40,940 bases of DNA from an uncultured Clostridia bacterium (GTDB lineage Bacteria > Bacillota > Clostridia > Christensenellales > UBA1242), in contig CANRHL010000006.1 of the NCBI GenBank assembly GCA_947630405.1, forward strand, positions 1 to 40,940. The letters are read 5' to 3'. The notes under the pieces were generated by a model. That model was not told the DNA's origin. It searched no databases and saw only the letters and a program-made list of their open reading frames with translations. The translations under genes and the position numbers were made by a program. Below are positions 40,715 through 40,940 of the stretch, in pieces (positions within the stretch are counted from its first letter, which is position 1; each line of letters begins with the position of its first letter).

Positions 40715-40940
40715 ATTTTATTGGGTCGGTTTTGGGTTTGTTTTGTGCGCGCGGATAAACCTTCGGCGTTGGCTTAATTTTTTTAATAACAATAATGTTG
40801 CGCTCGCCCGTATCATCTGGCAAATTATATTGAAGCGTTTTTTCAAATTTTCCGCCTAAAATTTCAATTGATTTTTTTGCCTCAAGCAATTCATCATTAA
40901 AATTATTCCCCTTATAAGCAAGCACAACTCCACCAACTTT
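40713..40940 (-). CDS. rsmG: 16S rRNA (guanine527-N7)-methyltransferase RsmG, C-terminal fragment
   Basis: The last 75 codons of a gene that continues past the right edge. The sequence GGVVLAYKG, then AKKSIEILGGKFEKTLQYNLP, then RNIIVIKKIKPTPKVYPR is the characteristic end of RsmG, which methylates G527 of 16S rRNA. The frame is open to the window edge; a GTG at 40925 is internal and not a start. A short Pro/Lys/Asn-rich tail follows the PRA motif. rsmG next to parA-parB is the common Firmicute arrangement near the origin. Confidence 0.88.
   Translation of the reverse strand, partial: KVGGVVLAYKGNNFNDELLEAKKSIEILGGKFEKTLQYNLPDDTGERNIIVIKKIKPTPKVYPRAQNKPKTDPIK

Noticed and set aside
1-40940. 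tRNA, rRNA or CRISPR arrays
   Set aside because: I saw no T-arm-like GGTTCGAnTCC cloverleaf, no rRNA core sequence, and no regularly spaced identical repeats with unique spacers; the regular repeats present are coding Ig-like units.

Overview
The window reads as chromosomal DNA of an AT-rich, Gram-positive-type (monoderm) Firmicute, most likely an uncultivated Clostridia-like gut or animal-associated lineage. That placement is my inference from gene content: LepB, DacA, a CwlD-type amidase, Soj/Spo0J-type ParAB, RsmG, single-membrane surface proteins and Shine-Dalgarno starts. No rRNA, tRNA, CRISPR array, transposase or prophage gene is visible.

Layout from left to right. 1-8450 (minus) is the N-terminal 2,816 codons of a giant surface protein made mostly of Ig-like repeats; it runs off the left edge and carries a run of ten G just after its start codon. 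After a 576-bp gap with palindromic repeats comes a plus-strand housekeeping block: metG, lepB, dacA, then rpsF-ssb-small ORF-rpsR behind a highly structured leader. A repeat-rich gap is followed by tag and prfB. alaS and tmk lie on the minus strand as tmk-alaS. A DUF4097-like anchored protein and a convergent cell-wall amidase follow. A strong promoter at 21794-21822 then drives a 13.6-kb operon: ABC ATPase, ABC permease, a 2,047-residue Big_2/beta-helix protein and a 1,715-residue YDG/MBG repeat protein with a C-terminal membrane anchor. The right end has an anchored protein of unknown function, an AT-rich gap with a phased array of DnaA boxes, a DHH phosphoesterase, parB and parA with two parS-like sites between them, a COG2426 membrane protein and the C-terminal end of rsmG.

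The housekeeping genes cover translation (metG, alaS, prfB, rpsF, rpsR), replication and repair (ssb, tag, tmk), chromosome segregation (parAB) and envelope biogenesis (lepB, dacA, amidase). About half of the window encodes three giant repeat proteins. One is probably switched on and off by slippage in the G tract; two are co-transcribed with an ABC transporter.

Points most worth a second look: the G10 contingency tract, the transporter plus two-giant-protein operon, the multi-stem rpsF leader that begins at the predicted +1, the 11-bp-phased DnaA-box array away from dnaA, a set of genes that look leaderless (-10 hexamer 6-8 nt before ATG, no Shine-Dalgarno), and two unusual tRNA synthetases (AlaRS ending after the editing domain; MetRS with KASSS in place of KMSKS).
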